Positions 26,369-34,982 of a stretch of DNA of 64,000 bases are shown here, one piece after another (the first letter of the stretch is position 1; the number at the start of each line of letters is the position of its first letter). Location: positions 4,092,001-4,156,000 of the forward strand of contig NZ_CP087131.1 in assembly GCF_020911865.1 (NCBI RefSeq). Direction: 5' to 3'. Position numbers and translations under genes: made by a program. The notes beneath the pieces were generated by a model. It ran no database searches, was not told where the DNA came from, and saw only the letters and a program-made list of their open reading frames with translations. This DNA comes from Chryseobacterium sp. C-71 (GTDB lineage: Bacteria > Bacteroidota > Bacteroidia > Flavobacteriales > Weeksellaceae).

Positions 26369-28624
26369 ATGCTGCGTATTCTTTTGGTCTTTTCTTTACT
26401 GATTTCAACGTGTTTTTTCTCCCAAATAAAATTGAATTTAATTCCTTATCCGCAGAAAGTTGAGTTGCAAAAAGGAGAATTTATTATTCCTAAGAATTTA
26501 AAACTTAATCAAATTCTGCCTGTAAAAGAAACTGATTATTTAAAAAAACGTCTTAATTATCTGCAATTTAGCGATTCTGTAAAAGAGGAGAGATCAGATT
26601 TAACTTACCTTGCCTTTCCTCCAAATGATAAAGACATAGCAAATGAGGAAAAATACTCTCTAACTATTTCATCTGATGGTATTACAATCAGTTCTGCTTC
26701 AAATAGTGGATATTTTTTAGCACTTCAAACTTTAATCCAATTGTTTGAACAATATAAAGATTCGGGGAAAATTCCCGCAATGACAATTGAAGACCAACCC
26801 AAATTCGCATGGCGAGGAATGCACCTTGATGTTTGCCGTCATTTCTTCACTGTCGAAGAAGTAAAACAGTACATCGATTATTTGGCAATGTACAAACTCA
26901 ATACATTTCATTGGCATTTAACAGACGATCAGGGTTGGAGAATTGAAATTAAAAAATATCCTAAATTAACGCAAATCGGTTCAAAACGTAAAGAGTCCAT
27001 GATCGGAGCTTACGTTGATAATACTTTCGACGGAAAACCTTACGGACCTTATTTTTATACACAGGATCAAATAAAAGATGTCGTAAAATACGCAACAGAA
27101 AGGCATATCACGGTTGTTCCGGAGATTGAAATGCCCGGTCATGGTTTGGCTGCGCTTTCTGCTTATCCTGAATTGGCTTGTACAAAAGGGCCATTCGAAG
27201 CAGCGACAAAATGGGGCGTTTTTGATGATGTTTTCTGTCCAAAAGAGGAAACGTTTACCTTTTTAGAAAATGTTTTGGATGAGGTCATTGCACTTTTTCC
27301 TTCGCAATACATTCACATCGGTGGTGACGAATGTCCGAAAACAAGATGGAAAGAATGTGCACATTGTCAGGAATTAATTAAAAAACATAATCTGAAAGAC
27401 GAGCACGGTTTGCAAAGTTATTTTATACAGAGAATTGAAAAACATGTCAACTCAAAAGGTCGAAAAATCATCGGCTGGGACGAGATTTTAGAAGGTGGAT
27501 TGGCTCCCAATGCCGCAGTAATGAGCTGGACGGGCATCAAAGGTGGAATTGAAGCCGCAAAAACCAATCATTTTGCAGTAATGACTCCTGGAGCATATTG
27601 CTACTTTGACCATTATCAGGGCGATCCACAGACAGAACCGAATGCTTTCGGAGGTTTTACACCTTTAGATAAAGTGTATTCATACAATCCAATTCCTGCT
27701 GAGTTGAATGCAGAGCAGTCGAAATATATTCTGGGAGTTCAGGCAAATTTGTGGACGGAATATATTCTTGATTTTAAGCAGGTTCAGTACATGATTTTCC
27801 CAAGATTATTTGCGCTTTCTGAAGTCGGTTGGGGAACTTCAAAACCTGAAAATTATAAAGAATTTGAAAACAGAGTGGTGGAGCATTTTAAGATTTTAGA
27901 TAAAATGAATATCAACTATGCTAAAAGTATCTATAATATTTCGGGCAAGGTAATTCCTAATAGCAATGGTGTTTTTTATGAACTTTCAACCTCACAGGAT
28001 CTAAACGGAATTAAATATACAATTGACGGAAGCGAACCAAAATCAAGTTCTGCAACCTATCATAATCCAATTCCTGTTTCAAAAGCGATGAAGGTAAAAT
28101 CTGCTTATTTTGAAGACGGAAAATTAAAATCTGCCGTTTCTTCTCAAAATTTTACCACCTCAAAAACTACCGGTAAAAAAATCACTTTAGAAAACCAGCC
28201 TAGCGAAAATTATTCTTTCGGCGGAGCGTTTACTTTAGTTGACGGAATTGTTGGAAACGTGAAGCAATTGGGAAAAACGTGGCTGGGTTTTCAGGGAAAA
28301 GATGTTGTGGCAACGATTGATTTAGGAGAAAAAACAAAGTTTTCAGAAGTTTATTTCAATACATTAGACAACAAAGGAAGCTGGATTCATCTGGCAAAAT
28401 CGGCGACAGTGTCAATTTCAGATGACGGAAAAAATTTTAAAACCATCAAAGAAATCGGAAAAGATGAAATTCTTTCAGCAAAAGGAAAAATTAATCTTAA
28501 AGTTGGAAATCAAAATGCAAAATTTATTAAAATTAAAATAGAAAATGCAGGAATTATTCCCGCAGGAAATCCGGGTGCAGACTCAAAAGCGTGGCTTTTT
28601 GTAGATGAAATCGGAGCGCAATAA
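26369..28624 (+). CDS. Beta-N-acetylhexosaminidase, glycoside hydrolase family 20
   Basis: An exported 751-residue GH20 enzyme that removes terminal beta-GlcNAc or GalNAc. It has a signal peptide (about 18 residues), a GH20b-like N-terminal domain (20-140), and the catalytic barrel (145-500) beginning F-A-W-R-G-M-H-L-D. The substrate-assisted catalytic pair Asp320-Glu321 lies in HIGGDECPKTRW, and H-W-H-L-T-D-D-Q-G-W-R is present. The C-terminal 240 residues hold a chitobiase-like beta domain and a discoidin-like carbohydrate-binding module. There is no T9SS tail, so it is probably periplasmic or outer-membrane associated. It starts a run with glycosylasparaginase, CutC and beta-mannosidase that fits breakdown of N-glycan cores. 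Confidence 0.94.
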   Translation: MLRILLVFSLLISTCFFSQIKLNLIPYPQKVELQKGEFIIPKNLKLNQILPVKETDYLKKRLNYLQFSDSVKEERSDLTYLAFPPNDKDIANEEKYSLTISSDGITISSASNSGYFLALQTLIQLFEQYKDSGKIPAMTIEDQPKFAWRGMHLDVCRHFFTVEEVKQYIDYLAMYKLNTFHWHLTDDQGWRIEIKKYPKLTQIGSKRKESMIGAYVDNTFDGKPYGPYFYTQDQIKDVVKYATERHITVVPEIEMPGHGLAALSAYPELACTKGPFEAATKWGVFDDVFCPKEETFTFLENVLDEVIALFPSQYIHIGGDECPKTRWKECAHCQELIKKHNLKDEHGLQSYFIQRIEKHVNSKGRKIIGWDEILEGGLAPNAAVMSWTGIKGGIEAAKTNHFAVMTPGAYCYFDHYQGDPQTEPNAFGGFTPLDKVYSYNPIPAELNAEQSKYILGVQANLWTEYILDFKQVQYMIFPRLFALSEVGWGTSKPENYKEFENRVVEHFKILDKMNINYAKSIYNISGKVIPNSNGVFYELSTSQDLNGIKYTIDGSEPKSSSATYHNPIPVSKAMKVKSAYFEDGKLKSAVSSQNFTTSKTTGKKITLENQPSENYSFGGAFTLVDGIVGNVKQLGKTWLGFQGKDVVATIDLGEKTKFSEVYFNTLDNKGSWIHLAKSATVSISDDGKNFKTIKEIGKDEILSAKGKINLKVGNQNAKFIKIKIENAGIIPAGNPGADSKAWLFVDEIGAQ

Positions 28625-28699
28625 TTAAATGAAATTTAGTATTTAAAGTATCTAAAATTTTAAACAAGTTAACTTTAACCTAAGCCTCAACTTAAAAAT

Positions 28700-29695
28700 A
28701 TGAATTCAAGAAGAAAATTTTTAAAAACCACAGGAATTTTATCATCCGCATTGTTGCTAAATCCGTTGGATTTGATTGCTAAAGAAATTCCCGAAAATGA
28801 AAATACGTTGGTCAATAAACCCATCGTTCTTTCAACCTGGGATTTTGGCCTAAAAGCCAACGAAGAAGCGTGGAAGATTTTAGGAAAAGGCGGAAGAGCG
28901 TTGGATGCAGTTGAAAAAGGTGTTCGTTTGGTTGAAAATGACCCGAACGAAAGAAGCGTTGGCTACGGTGGAAGGCCCGACAGAGACGGAAGAGTGACGT
29001 TGGATGCCTGTATAATGGATGAAAATTACAACATTGGTTCGGTTGCGTGTCTTGAAAATATTAAAAATCCAATTTCGGTAGCGAGAATGGTGATGGAAAA
29101 AACGCCACACGTGATGTTGGTAGGTGACGGAGCTTTTCAGTTTGCCGTTTCTCAAGGCTTTAAAAAAGAAAATATCCTTACAGCAGAATCCGAAAAAGAA
29201 TGGAAAGAATGGCTGAAAGACAGCAAATATCAACCGATTGTCAATATCGAAAATCACGACACTATTGGCATGATTGCGCTCGATGCTCAAGGAAATCTTT
29301 CGGGAGCGTGTACAACCAGTGGGATGGCTTTCAAAATGCACGGCAGAGTAGGTGATTCCCCAATTATCGGTGCAGGTTTGTTCGTTGATAACGAAGTCGG
29401 AGCGGCGACAGCGACTGGTCATGGTGAAGAAGTGATCAGAACGGTGGGAACTCATCTTGTGGTGGAATTGATGCGACAAGGAAGAAATCCTCAGCAAGCC
29501 TGTAAAGAAGCGGTTGAAAGAATCGTGAAAATTACTCAGCGAAGAAAGAAAAATCTAAAAGATATTCAGGTTGGCTTTATTGCCATCAGTAAAAAAGGGG
29601 AATATGGTTCATACTGCATTCAGGACGGATTTAATTTTGCGGTTTATGACCAAAAAGGAAACCGTCTGGAAAAACCTGAATTTGCTTTGAAATAA
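28700..29695 (+). CDS. N4-(beta-N-acetylglucosaminyl)-L-asparaginase (glycosylasparaginase)
   Basis: This Ntn-hydrolase cleaves the GlcNAc-Asn bond that joins an N-glycan to its protein. The 331-residue precursor matches the well-studied Elizabethkingia (Flavobacterium) meningosepticum enzyme in plan. The autoprocessing site is N-H-D-T-I-G, so cleavage before Thr188 would free the nucleophile and give alpha and beta chains of about 187 and 144 residues. The substrate-binding segments G-R-V-G-D-S-P and A-T-A-T-G-H-G-E-E follow. The N-terminus S-R-R-K-F-L-K-T-T-G plus a hydrophobic stretch fits a twin-arginine signal, suggesting export after folding. It follows the hexosaminidase by 75 bp. Confidence 0.93.
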   Translation: MNSRRKFLKTTGILSSALLLNPLDLIAKEIPENENTLVNKPIVLSTWDFGLKANEEAWKILGKGGRALDAVEKGVRLVENDPNERSVGYGGRPDRDGRVTLDACIMDENYNIGSVACLENIKNPISVARMVMEKTPHVMLVGDGAFQFAVSQGFKKENILTAESEKEWKEWLKDSKYQPIVNIENHDTIGMIALDAQGNLSGACTTSGMAFKMHGRVGDSPIIGAGLFVDNEVGAATATGHGEEVIRTVGTHLVVELMRQGRNPQQACKEAVERIVKITQRRKKNLKDIQVGFIAISKKGEYGSYCIQDGFNFAVYDQKGNRLEKPEFALK

Positions 29696-29712
29696 TTAGT
29701 GTAACAAGTAAA

Positions 29713-29740
29713 AGTCATTGCGAGCAAAGCGAAGCAATCT
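29713..29740 (+). repeat. CATTGCGAG...AAGCAATCT dispersed repeat, copy 2
   Basis: GTCATTGCGAGCAAAGCGAA then GCAATCT. Translation through it from 29718 gives M-R-A-K-R-S-N-L-L, a spurious N-terminus for cutC. The other copy is at 19203-19243 in inverse orientation. Confidence 0.6.
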
Positions 29741-29766
29741 TTTGAAGATAGTTCCTCCTTACAAAG

Positions 29767-29794
29767 ACATCAATCATCAAACATCCAACAAAAA
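29767..29794 (+). repeat. Degenerate heptamer array before cutC
   Basis: Units ACATCAA, TCATCAA, ACATCCA and ACAAAAA end one base before the cutC ATG at 29796. Confidence 0.5.
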
Positions 29795-29795
29795 T

Positions 29796-30458
29796 ATGTT
29801 CTTAGAAATTGCCACTTTTGATATCACCTCCGCTGAAATAGCTTTAAATTCCGTTGCCGACCGTATTGAATTTTGTGCAGACATCAATTCAGGAGGAATT
29901 ACGCCCGACCTTGAAGAATTGAGATACTTGAAAGAAAAATATTCAAAACCAATTCATGTGATGATCCGCCCTGTTGGAGGAGGTTTTCTGTACAGCGATT
30001 CAGAATTCATGAAGATGCAGAGAGATATCATAGAATTTTCAAAGGCCAAAGCTGATGGTTTTGTTTTCGGAATTTTAGATGAAAATCAGGAGATTGATTA
30101 TGAAAAAAACAGATTGTTAGTTGATTTAGCCAACGGTAAACCATGCGTTTTTCACAGAGCTATCGACCGAACCAAAAATATCTTCGAGTCTGCAGAAAAA
30201 TTGATTGAATTAGGGTTCAAAGAAATTCTCACTTCCGGCGGAGAAAATTCTGCGATGGAAGGAAAAGAAAATTTAAAAAAACTTATTGAGAATTGTGGCG
30301 ATGATATTAAAATCTTAATCGGTGGCGGAGTACGTTCTAATAATATTTCAGAGTTGAAAAATGTGACGGGTGGGAAATATTTTCATTCGTCAGCGGTGCT
30401 GTCTTATGAGTCATTTGCGAATGCTGAAGAGATAAAAAAGTTGAAAGTTAATTTGTAA
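29796..30458 (+). CDS. cutC: CutC family TIM-barrel protein
   Basis: A 220-residue single-domain TIM barrel of the CutC family, classically linked to copper homeostasis, though evidence for a direct copper role is weak. Family motifs are A-D-R-I-E-F-C near residue 23, G-G-I-T-P near 35, M-I-R-P-V-G-G-G-F near 58-66, F-H-R-A-I-D near 115 and G-G-G-V-R near 184. The start at 29796 (MFLEIATFDI) is chosen because the upstream part of the open frame runs through a dispersed repeat and a heptamer array. Its place between glycosylasparaginase and beta-mannosidase hints at a sugar-related rather than copper-related role; that is inference. Confidence 0.88.
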   Translation: MFLEIATFDITSAEIALNSVADRIEFCADINSGGITPDLEELRYLKEKYSKPIHVMIRPVGGGFLYSDSEFMKMQRDIIEFSKAKADGFVFGILDENQEIDYEKNRLLVDLANGKPCVFHRAIDRTKNIFESAEKLIELGFKEILTSGGENSAMEGKENLKKLIENCGDDIKILIGGGVRSNNISELKNVTGGKYFHSSAVLSYESFANAEEIKKLKVNL

Positions 30459-30488
30459 AATTTATTTTGAGATATTAAATAAAAATTT

Positions 30489-30714
30489 TTGACGCAAAGT
30501 TTTATTTTTAATGTCACATACTTAAAGTAGCAAAGAGTGACAGACAATCCATCTGAGCTTTAGAATATATTTACGATTAAAAATAAATTTAAATTTAAGA
30601 AAGAATAAATCAATAAGCAATTTTATAAATCTCATGTATTTTCAAGCTTAAGCAACTTGTTTACTACTCTTTGCTTCTTAAATCTTCATAAAGAAAGATA
30701 ATCTTTGCGTTAAA
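30489..30714 (+). repeat. Inverted-repeat element bounded by ACGCAAAG/CTTTGCGT, copy 1
   Basis: The block opens with GACGCAAAGTTTT and closes with CTTTGCGTTAAAA, so its ends are inverted repeats. Inside are AAGCAACTTGTTTACTACTC and TTTGCTTCTTAAATCTTC. A second, shorter copy follows at 30773-30909. Together they fill the 488-bp gap between cutC and the GxxExxY gene, and no gene is seen there. Confidence 0.65.
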
Positions 30715-30772
30715 ACAAATGCTGAGAAGAAATTTAAATTGTTAGATAATTATTAAAAAGTATTAGCGGAAT

Positions 30773-30909
30773 TTTTAACGCAAAGTTTTTTTTAAATCCG
30801 TATAATTTAAGGAGCAAAGAATGACGGATAAGCCGTCTAAGCTTAAGCAACTTGTTTGCTACTCTTTGCTTCTTAAATCTTCATAAAGAAAAATAATCTT
30901 TGCGTTAAT
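30773..30909 (+). repeat. Inverted-repeat element bounded by ACGCAAAG/CTTTGCGT, copy 2
   Basis: Opens TTAACGCAAAGTTTTTTTT, closes CTTTGCGTTAA. It shares AAGCTTAAGCAACTTGTTTG and the CTACTCTTTGCTTCTTAAAT segment with copy 1 almost base for base, but the middle part is shorter. Confidence 0.65.
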
Positions 30910-30946
30910 AAAGTATAAGATAAAAGTTAAACAAACACAAACACAA

Positions 30947-31324
30947 ATGACAGAAAACGAATTATCCTATAAAATTATTGGTGCTGCACTGGAAGTGCAT
31001 AAAACTTTGGGAGTTGGTTTGCTTGAAAGCGCTTATGAAGTTGCTTTAGCTTATGAGTTAAGAGAACTTGGTTTTGAGGTCAAAAGTCAAGTGGTACTTC
31101 CCTTAAAATATAAAAGTGAGATGATTGACAATGCTTATAGAATTGATTTGATTGTAGAAGATAAGGTAATTATAAAGGTAAAATCTGTCTTAGAAATTCA
31201 TCCCATTTCCTATTCGCAGATTTTGACTTATTTAAAATTAACAAACATCAAACTCGGACTTCTCATTAATTTTAATACACCTTTAATCAAAGACGGAATC
31301 CACAGAATTGTAAATAAACTATAA
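30947..31324 (+). CDS. GxxExxY family protein (probable damaged nuclease-like fold)
   Basis: The 125-residue protein has the family signature G-L-L-E-S-A-Y at residues 24-30 and the closing L-T-Y-L-K-L-T-N-I-K-L-G-L-L-I-N-F-N. The family is thought to have a PD-(D/E)xK nuclease-like fold; its role is unknown, although it is common in Bacteroidetes. The expected acidic triplet would be Asp67 followed by E-x-K. Here the segment reads V-I-I-K-V-K, so residue 77 is Lys (AAG at 31175) where I expect Glu. A single G-to-A change would explain it, and the protein may be inactive. The beta-mannosidase start codon follows the stop directly. Confidence 0.85.
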   Translation: MTENELSYKIIGAALEVHKTLGVGLLESAYEVALAYELRELGFEVKSQVVLPLKYKSEMIDNAYRIDLIVEDKVIIKVKSVLEIHPISYSQILTYLKLTNIKLGLLINFNTPLIKDGIHRIVNKL

Positions 31325-33811
31325 ATGAACAAAACCATACTTTTTGCTTTATTTTTCATTCAAATATTCGTTAACGCCCAATTTTCGGAACGAAATCTTT
31401 CGTCAGAAAAATGGCAGTTTAAAAATTCAAAAGAACAAAAATGGCTGACCGCCACAGTCCCAGGGACAGTTCATTTGGATTTGATGAATCATCAACTCAT
31501 TCCTGATCCGTACAAAGATGAAAACGAGAAAAAAGTACAGTGGGTTGAAAATGAAAATTGGGATTATCAGACAGCTTTTAAAGTTTCAGCTAAAGAATTA
31601 GAGAATCAAAATGCAGATTTGGTTTTTCATGGACTGGATACGTTTTCTGAAATTTATTTGAACGGAAAACTGCTGAAGAAAACAGACAATATGTTTAGAA
31701 CATGGAAAATTCCTGTTAAAAATAATTTGAAAGTTGGAAATAATACTCTACAAATTAAATTTAAATCTTCAGTCAATGTCGGAAAGGATTTAGCCAAAAA
31801 AGTTCCATTCACCATGCCAGAAACGCCTAGAAGTTTTGTCAGAAAAGCGCAATATCAGTTTGGTTGGGATTGGGGACCGAGATTGGTTACTGCCGGAATC
31901 TGGAAAGATGTCAAACTGAATTTTTGGAATTATGCGAAACTTGAGAATGTAAAAATAGAGCAGAAATCTTTAACAAAGCAAAAAGCTGATTTAATTATTC
32001 ACGGAGAAATTATTGCAGAAAAAGAAGGCAAGTATAGTTTTACTACAGATAAAACAAATTATGATATTGTTCTGAAAAAAGGTTTAAACAAAATTTCAGT
32101 TCCATTTAAAATTGAAAATCCACATTTTTGGCAACCGAACGGATGGGGAAAAGCAATGACTTATGTATTAAAATTTTCACTGAAAAAGGATGCTCAAATT
32201 ATTGATAAAAAAGATGAGACAATTGGTCTCAGAACTATCGAATTAATTCAGGAAAAAGACGAAAAAGGAAAAACTTTCTATTTTAAAGTCAATGGAAATC
32301 CGATGTATGCAAAAGGAACCAACTGGATTCCGTCTGATAGTTTTACACCCAGAATTACGAAAGAAAAATATCAGAAACTCATCAAAGATTGCAAAGATGC
32401 CAACATGAACATGATTCGTGTCTGGGGTGGCGGAATTTACGAAGATGATGAATTCTACAAAGCGTGCGACGAAAACGGAATTCTCGTATGGCAGGATTTT
32501 ATGTTTGCCGGAAGTTTTTATCCGTCAGATGAAGATTTTTTAAATAACGTAAAAGAAGAAGTTAAAGATCAGGTAAACCGACTTCAAAATCATCCGTCGA
32601 TTGCTTTATGGTGCGGGAATAACGAAATTGATGAAGCCATTGTCAACTGGGGCTATCAGAAACAATTCAAATATTCAAAAGAAGACTCTCTGCAGGTTTG
32701 GAAAGATTATAAAAAGGTTTTTCATGAAGTGATTCCGAATGCTTTAAAGGAAAGTTTAACTTCAGAAAAGAATATTTATTGGCCAACTTCTCCATCAATT
32801 GGATGGGGACATAAAGAAAGTTTAACTGAAGGCGATTCACATTATTGGGGCGTTTGGTGGGGTGAGTTTCCGTTTGAAATTTACAATGAAAAAGTTCCGA
32901 GATTTGCATCAGAATATGGTTTTCAGGGAATACCTAGTCTGGAAGCTGTAAAATCAATGTTTTCAGGACAACCTGACTTAAGTTTGGAAAATCCAACCAT
33001 CAAAGCGCACGAAAAAAATGCACGAGGTTTTCATATCATTAATGAATACATGAAGCGGGATTATGTCGTTCCAAAAGATTTTGTCAAATACAATTATGTT
33101 TCCCAATTGCTTCAGGCTCGTGGAATGCAGATGGCCATTGAGGCGCACCGCCGTGCAAAACCGTACAACATGGGAACGCTGTATTGGCAGTTGAATGATT
33201 GCTGGCCTGTAATTTCGTGGTCGTCGATTGATTATCTGGGTATTTGGAAAGCGTTGCATTATCAGGTGAAAAGAAGTTTTGAAAATCAAGTAATTTTAAC
33301 GGAAGAAATTGACGGTTTTTTGAACTTTTATGCTATTAATGATGATTTAAAAAAGTTTGAAGATATAAAAGTAGAAATTCAGATTGTTGATTTTAACGGA
33401 AAAATTTTAAATGATTTAACTACGGTTCAGAATGGGGAAACATTGGATGGAATTGCAAAGATCGATCATATAGAAATTAAAAATTTAATTAAATATTCCA
33501 ATAAAAATGAAGTCTTTTTAAAATTGATTTTAAAAGATATCAATAAAAAAATCATTGCAGAAAATCTTCATTTCTTCGCAAAACCTAAAGACTTAAAACT
33601 CACAAAACCAAATCTCAAAATCAAAAAAATCTCTCCCACAGAAATCGAAATTTCCACCGATGTTTTGGCGAAAGATGTTTATTTAATGGGTGACACACAT
33701 TTTTCTGACAACTTTTTTGATCTGCTGCCAAAAACTTCAAAGAAGATAAAGCTTTCAAAACCTGTGAAAAAAATCGAGTCAATGAGCCTTTGGGAAACGA
33801 TGAATCCTTAA
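31325..33811 (+). CDS. Exported beta-mannosidase, glycoside hydrolase family 2
   Basis: An 828-residue GH2 enzyme with signal peptide (about 18 residues, ending V-N-A-Q). The sugar-binding domain (about 25-190) contains G-L-D-T-F-S-E-I-Y-L-N-G, followed by an immunoglobulin-like domain and the catalytic barrel (about 300-600). The acid/base Glu434 lies in W-C-G-N-N-E and the nucleophile Glu530 in F-A-S-E-Y-G-F-Q-G, both in GH2 mannosidase context; W-D-W-G-P-R near residue 180 is typical of the mannosidase subfamily. The enzyme would remove the beta-1,4-mannose of the N-glycan core. It begins immediately after the GxxExxY stop codon. Confidence 0.92.
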   Translation: MNKTILFALFFIQIFVNAQFSERNLSSEKWQFKNSKEQKWLTATVPGTVHLDLMNHQLIPDPYKDENEKKVQWVENENWDYQTAFKVSAKELENQNADLVFHGLDTFSEIYLNGKLLKKTDNMFRTWKIPVKNNLKVGNNTLQIKFKSSVNVGKDLAKKVPFTMPETPRSFVRKAQYQFGWDWGPRLVTAGIWKDVKLNFWNYAKLENVKIEQKSLTKQKADLIIHGEIIAEKEGKYSFTTDKTNYDIVLKKGLNKISVPFKIENPHFWQPNGWGKAMTYVLKFSLKKDAQIIDKKDETIGLRTIELIQEKDEKGKTFYFKVNGNPMYAKGTNWIPSDSFTPRITKEKYQKLIKDCKDANMNMIRVWGGGIYEDDEFYKACDENGILVWQDFMFAGSFYPSDEDFLNNVKEEVKDQVNRLQNHPSIALWCGNNEIDEAIVNWGYQKQFKYSKEDSLQVWKDYKKVFHEVIPNALKESLTSEKNIYWPTSPSIGWGHKESLTEGDSHYWGVWWGEFPFEIYNEKVPRFASEYGFQGIPSLEAVKSMFSGQPDLSLENPTIKAHEKNARGFHIINEYMKRDYVVPKDFVKYNYVSQLLQARGMQMAIEAHRRAKPYNMGTLYWQLNDCWPVISWSSIDYLGIWKALHYQVKRSFENQVILTEEIDGFLNFYAINDDLKKFEDIKVEIQIVDFNGKILNDLTTVQNGETLDGIAKIDHIEIKNLIKYSNKNEVFLKLILKDINKKIIAENLHFFAKPKDLKLTKPNLKIKKISPTEIEISTDVLAKDVYLMGDTHFSDNFFDLLPKTSKKIKLSKPVKKIESMSLWETMNP

Positions 33812-33835
33812 ATTTGCGGAATACTTTTTAGAATC

Positions 33836-34744
33836 ATGGTAAATTTTGTTTTAATTGGCGTTTGCATTCTTGCGGGAATGATCCTCAAAGAAACAAAATC
33901 AATCCATCCCGACGCACATAAAGGCATCAATACTTGGATTCTCTATCTAGCATTACCTGCAGTTTCTTTCAAATATTTGCCGAAAGTTCAGTGGTCTCTA
34001 GAAATGCTTTTTCCCATTGCCGCAACATTTCTGACTGCCGTTTTTGCTTTCGTCTTTATGAAGATTTATTGTAAAACGAAAGGATATTCTGAAAGATCAC
34101 GAAGCACATTAGAGTTGGTCAGCGGTTACAGTAATACATCTTTCATTGGTTTTCCGTTGATTAGTGCATTTTACGGAGAAAGCCTTTTAAGTATTGCCAT
34201 CATTTGCGACCAGACGATGTTTTTTTCGCTTTCCACTTTAGGAATTATTACGGCAATAAGAGGCGGCGGAAAATCAGGCGAAGTGAGTGCGGAATTTATT
34301 TTTAAAAGATTAATCACCTTTCCACCTCTCGTAGGCTGTATTGCTGCATTGGTTCTGTCGCCATTCATCGATTTCACTTTTGCAGAACCGCTTTTCGATA
34401 AATTGGCAGCGACTTTAAGTCCGCTCGCACTATTTTCTGTCGGATTACAGTTAAAATTCAATGGCTGGAAAAAACTGATTCCTCAGATGTCAGCGTCGAT
34501 GTTTTACAAGTTAATTCTGGCTCCTGCAATCAGTTTGGGATTGGTTTTTCTATTCGGAATTACTGGAGATATTGCCAAAATCACCATTTTTGAATCTGCA
34601 ATGCCAACGGTTGTGACTTCCAGCATCATTGCAGAACAGTTCAGGCTCAATACCAAACTCACCAATCTTACCATTGGATTCAGCATTATTTTCGGTTTTC
34701 TGACAACAGCGGTTTGGTATCAGATTATCGAATTGATTTTTTAA
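33836..34744 (+). CDS. AEC family transporter (auxin efflux carrier-like)
   Basis: A 302-residue inner-membrane protein with about ten helices in two five-helix halves. The N-terminal half has A-G-x-I-L-K-E-T-K and N-T-W-I-L-Y-L-A-L-P-A-V-S; the G-Y-S-N-T-S-F-I-G-F-P-L motif near residue 92-103 is typical of the family, as is the late E-S-A-M-P-T-V-V-T-S segment. Bacterial members export small organic acids such as malate or malonate; the substrate here is unknown. It starts 24 bp after the mannosidase stop codon and may be co-transcribed with it. Confidence 0.9.
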   Translation: MVNFVLIGVCILAGMILKETKSIHPDAHKGINTWILYLALPAVSFKYLPKVQWSLEMLFPIAATFLTAVFAFVFMKIYCKTKGYSERSRSTLELVSGYSNTSFIGFPLISAFYGESLLSIAIICDQTMFFSLSTLGIITAIRGGGKSGEVSAEFIFKRLITFPPLVGCIAALVLSPFIDFTFAEPLFDKLAATLSPLALFSVGLQLKFNGWKKLIPQMSASMFYKLILAPAISLGLVFLFGITGDIAKITIFESAMPTVVTSSIIAEQFRLNTKLTNLTIGFSIIFGFLTTAVWYQIIELIF

Positions 34745-34755
34745 AATGTGAAATA

Positions 34756-34834
34756 TTTTTTTAGGAGCTATTTCCAGCTTTCCGCTGCAATCTTTTTTTT
34801 CAAAAAAGGATTTCCACTTCAATCTGGGCTAGGA
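34756..34834 (+). repeat. Dispersed AGCTATTTCC-type intergenic element, copy C
   Basis: Runs TAGGAGCTATTTCCAGC, TTTCCGCTGCAATC, a poly-T/poly-A hairpin with CAAAAAAGGATTTCC, then CAATCTGGGCTAGGAA. Same block order as 6964-7045 and the complement of 19083-19177. It opens the 489-bp gap before priA. Confidence 0.68.
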
Positions 34835-34982
34835 ATCTCGTGATCATTTCAAATTTTGTGATACCTATTACGATTGTCATTTCTCAGGAATCTACGCATT
34901 ACAATCTGAGTTAATTTTTGCTTAGAGTCCTTGGAAGAACAAGATAGATTTATATTTTAAATTCTTAGACTAATCAGCGTAA

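Noticed and set aside
28880..29497. 205-codon minus-strand open frame
   Set aside because: Antisense shadow of the glycosylasparaginase gene; the composition (His, Arg, Ser rich) is typical of such shadows.
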